Assembly: GCA_027600665.1 (NCBI GenBank)
Contig: JADGJL010000400.1
Span: forward strand, 1 to 22,514
DNA length: 22,514 nt
DNA from: Irineochytrium annulatum
Lineage: Eukaryota > Chytridiomycota > Chytridiomycetes > Chytridiales > Chytridiaceae
Direction of reading: 5' to 3'
The notes under the pieces were generated by a model, which had not been told where the DNA came from, did not search any database, and saw nothing but the letters and a program-made list of their open reading frames with translations. A program made the translations under genes and the position numbers. This document shows positions 20,640 to 22,514 of the stretch, piece after piece (position 1 is the first letter of the stretch; every line of letters begins with the position of its first letter).

Positions 20640-21240
20640 AATCTGGCCGTCACCCGTGATAGTCAGAGACCGCTTCCTGCCGTGCTTTACTTTACGAGCA
20701 TCCACAGAAATAACTCCTAGTGGATTGGCTGGATGCTGTATGACCAAAGTGGCTTGGAAGAGCTGACAATCCAGCTTTCCAATGACCTCTGCGGGACCAT
20801 CCTGACTGGAGGGCCACTGTGCCCCCAGCGACAGAGCAACCTCATATTCGCATCCGTTGGCGAAGAGCAAGTATGAGGCCGAGTCACGTTTCAGTCCCAG
20901 GGAGGTACAGACCGTCCCGACAAGGGAAGCGCCCCTCCTCCGGGAGAGGTATCGTCACCCCGTCTGAGCGACTGCGTTTGTTACCTATACTGTTGTTAAC
21001 CAAACATGCTTGGTTAGCGCCGATTGCAAGGCGCACTGCGGGATCAACTCCGACAATATACCGCCTCCCGAATACTCGGTCATGGCTACGCTGTCGCTGT
21101 TCGATCAGGACGACGTCACATTGAGAAGCACGAGAAGCCCGGCGAGGCTTCTCATACAAGGGATGTGAAAACTCCTTCACGCCCACGTCCTCAAAGCCTT
21201 TGATCAAATGACAAACGGATGGGGAGGCAAAACCCCTTTA
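20640..21240 (-). pseudogene. frameshifted minus-strand gene remnant, unidentified
   Basis: Two protein-like minus frames overlap. The first (from a stop near 21240 to TGA at 20884) contains FEDVGVKEFSHPLYEKPRR and RYIVGVDPAVRLAIG. The second, one base shifted and open from about 20950 downward, contains LKRDSASYLLFANGCEYEV, GKLDCQLFQATLVIQHP and RSLTITGDGQIVLPL. The frames overlap for about 60 bases, so a single-base indel between 20884 and 20950 would join them into roughly 200 residues. No start codon, intron signal or known domain was found. It could be a decayed host gene or a mobile-element fragment. Confidence 0.35.
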
Positions 21241-21875
21241 TCCTCTCATATGGTCACTGTCATAATAGTCCTTTTAAACTTCTCGTATCATGCCCTTCAT
21301 CGCTTCGGCAATACGCGTGGTGTACCCAGTGGCAACCCAAGGCTCTGCTATACGTAGACGCTACGGGCGGAAGGTGCAACCCCTTCAACACTGCATCGTA
21401 TATCTCTCTGCGCCAACACGACCATCACGACGGACTAAGACGGCGCTACGAGCTTTACCATCTTACTCACCTACGATCAATACTTACGAACTTACGTCGG
21501 AGCTACGGTTCCGCAGCTTAACAGGGAAGGGACCGCAACAATAAGGTGTAGGAAGATGGCTCGAGCTCATTGACGAGGGTCAAACTTTTAACCAAAACGT
21601 AAACGTTTGGGGTCCTCGACCTGCCCAGCGGTTATTAGGTATTTTTAACACTTTCAAGAATCCAATTCCAGGATTTACCAAAAATTTGCAAGAATTCGCC
21701 TGCTGTTTGGCAAATTCCCAATTTCTCAAAAATCTTCGGATTTTGTGTGAGGCTGTTGCTGCTGAAAATTCGCAGTTTGAATCTGCAAAAACCATGAAAA
21801 TCTCCATCCCACCTCGAGACCAGGATTTAGTGAAAATCCCGGATCCTTGCGTTGTCAATCATTCCAACCATAATA
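21241..21875. other. non-coding stretch, no supported gene
   Basis: Short reading frames on both strands lack recognisable features. Bases 21573-21617 hold an imperfect inverted repeat (CGAGGGTCAAAC ... GTTTGGGGTCCTCG). The 3' part should include the promoter and 5' UTR of the plus-strand exon at 21876. Confidence 0.35.
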
Positions 21876-22005
21876 ATGACTGTCAAGGCCAACTACAGCG
21901 ATGAAGACGCTGCGCCCGTCGTAGAACTTGCACCCATCGTTGCTGAGATCCAGGTATTGGAAGACGAGGAGGTGGACTACTGTCAGGCGGAATGCAATAT
22001 CACAT
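21876..22005 (+). CDS. probable first exon of a plus-strand gene
   Basis: ATG opens a frame with good codon bias for an acidic 43-residue peptide (starts MTVKANYSDEDAAPVVELAP, ends DYCQAECNIT). A strong donor GTATGT follows at 22006. Without splicing the frame stops at 22023-22025. The acceptor is uncertain: candidate AGs include the ones just before 22053, 22091 and 22109. No domain is visible in this short piece. Confidence 0.4.
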
Positions 22006-22120
22006 GTATGTTAGTATACATATAGGTTCGATAGGCCATAATCACTAAAAGGTGATTCGGCGCTAAGTTCCAAATGTTTCCATCTGATAGGAATCACGCT
22101 CATTCCAGGGGAACGAGCAA

Positions 22121-22139
22121 CACCAATGGGATATTGGTG
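22121..22139. repeat. short inverted repeat CACCAAT-N5-ATTGGTG
   Basis: Perfect 7-bp arms around GGGAT, containing two opposed CCAAT words. It lies about 50 bases before the large hairpin. It could be a minor structural element or chance. Confidence 0.3.
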
Positions 22140-22181
22140 GAATAAAGTCAAAATCCTTTAGTTTAGCGGAAATAAGGAGAC

Positions 22182-22262
22182 TTAGCAAGTGAGTAGTTTT
22201 TGTCATGTCCAGTGAGCCAGCGCACACTGGACATGACAAAAACTACTCAATTGTCTTGCTAA
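22182..22262. repeat. long near-perfect hairpin (25-bp plus 8-bp stem)
   Basis: The arms at 22190-22214 and 22225-22249 pair perfectly over 25 bp around a 10-base loop (22215-22224). Outside them TTAGCAAG (22182-22189) pairs with CTTGCTAA (22255-22262) after a 5-base bulge. The full structure spans 81 bases. Perfect arms suggest recent origin or maintenance, as in a small inverted-repeat element or a structured RNA. Confidence 0.7.
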
Positions 22263-22316
22263 CGTACATGCAATTGGCCTGCTAACGTGCACGCAATTGT
22301 CTTGTGAAGGTACACG
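22248..22316 (+). repeat. three tandem 23-bp repeats
   Basis: Units at 22248-22270, 22271-22293 and 22294-22316 all begin CAATTG and share the pattern CAATTGnCnTGnnAAnGTnCA. A fourth unit breaks down after CAA. The first unit overlaps the right side of the hairpin. Confidence 0.75.
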
Positions 22317-22514
22317 CAAAACACGTCCACTTTATTTGAATGCTCAAAATCGTTCCAACGACATGCGAAATGGTGGAAGGCTGCTGTCACCGTCAAACGG
22401 GTATTGATTGATCCGACGCAAACTGGATATGATACGCGAGTTAACAGCAGAAGGTTAATTGGGAAAAGGTTGAAGGTGAAACAGTCCAATGGTGCGGGTA
22501 AATTATAATCCGTG
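22317..22514. other. right-end stretch, no supported gene
   Basis: No convincing coding frame. Bases 22422-22434 (ACTGGATATGATA) are a 2-mismatch copy of a word in the hairpin arm (ACTGGACATGACA at 22226-22238), suggesting related repeat DNA continues here. Confidence 0.35.

Noticed and set aside
21132..21153. 8-bp stem-loop GAGAAGCC...GGCTTCTC
   Set aside because: Short, no T-run or context for an RNA element, and it lies inside the minus-strand coding-like remnant.
20884..21207. TnpB/Fanzor-like nuclease suggested by the VGVDP motif
   Set aside because: Only one weak motif. No second catalytic motif, zinc-binding cysteines or element ends could be found, and the following sequence does not resemble that family.
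21300..21400. LTR retrotransposon primer-binding site resembling TATCAGAGCC on the minus strand
   Set aside because: The match is partial, and no LTR pair, gag or pol sequence was found nearby.
21545..21858. Minus-strand frame of 92 codons (21580-21858) and overlapping plus-strand frame of 72 codons (21686-21904)
   Set aside because: Both are open mainly because the DNA is AT-rich with repeated words. Neither has a motif, good codon use or splice support.
1..22514. tRNA or rRNA genes, CRISPR arrays, bacterial operons
   Set aside because: No tRNA box A/B pairs, rRNA-like sequence or spaced direct repeats were seen. The intron-rich genes show this is eukaryotic nuclear DNA.

Overview
This window is nuclear eukaryotic DNA, most likely from a zoosporic (flagellated) fungus such as a chytrid or blastocladiomycete. 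Three things point there: a complete axonemal outer-arm dynein heavy chain, a ceramide glucosyltransferase of fungal character, and many very short spliceosomal introns (39-57 bp, except one of 148 bp) with GT...AG ends. The clade is an inference; the flagellated lifestyle and the introns are read directly from the sequence.

Layout. Bases 1-89 can be read as the last codons of a plus-strand gene that enters from the left, with an AATAAA at 199-204. Bases 662-2000 hold minus-strand coding-like blocks, including a well-phased 3' two-exon end with an acidic C-terminus; the upstream part changes frame repeatedly and may be a decayed or very fragmented gene. A small plus-strand ORF of unknown function lies at 2227-2457. 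Bases 2541-17269 (minus) are one gene of 23 exons. I could join every exon in phase by hand, giving 4535 residues: an outer-arm dynein beta-type heavy chain (animal DNAH9/DNAH11/DNAH17 group, Chlamydomonas ODA beta). Bases 17678-19560 (minus) are a three-exon, 589-residue ceramide glucosyltransferase (GT21 family). The two genes point the same way, about 0.4 kb apart.

The right end (19561-22514) is more heterogeneous. A 315-bp divergent upstream region carries a perfect 12-bp CACGTG palindrome and a TTGACC-N3-GGTCAA inverted repeat. It is followed by a small Cys-rich plus-strand ORF, a GGGAT-rich segment, a probable frameshifted minus-strand gene remnant (20640-21240), a likely first exon of a plus-strand gene (21876-22005), and a strong hairpin that runs into three 23-bp tandem repeats (22182-22316).

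Functionally, the dynein builds the outer arms that drive the flagellum, and the glucosyltransferase makes glucosylceramide. No pathway links them, and their adjacency may be chance. All exon joins were made by eye from splice signals, reading phase and remembered family conservation; no search was run.
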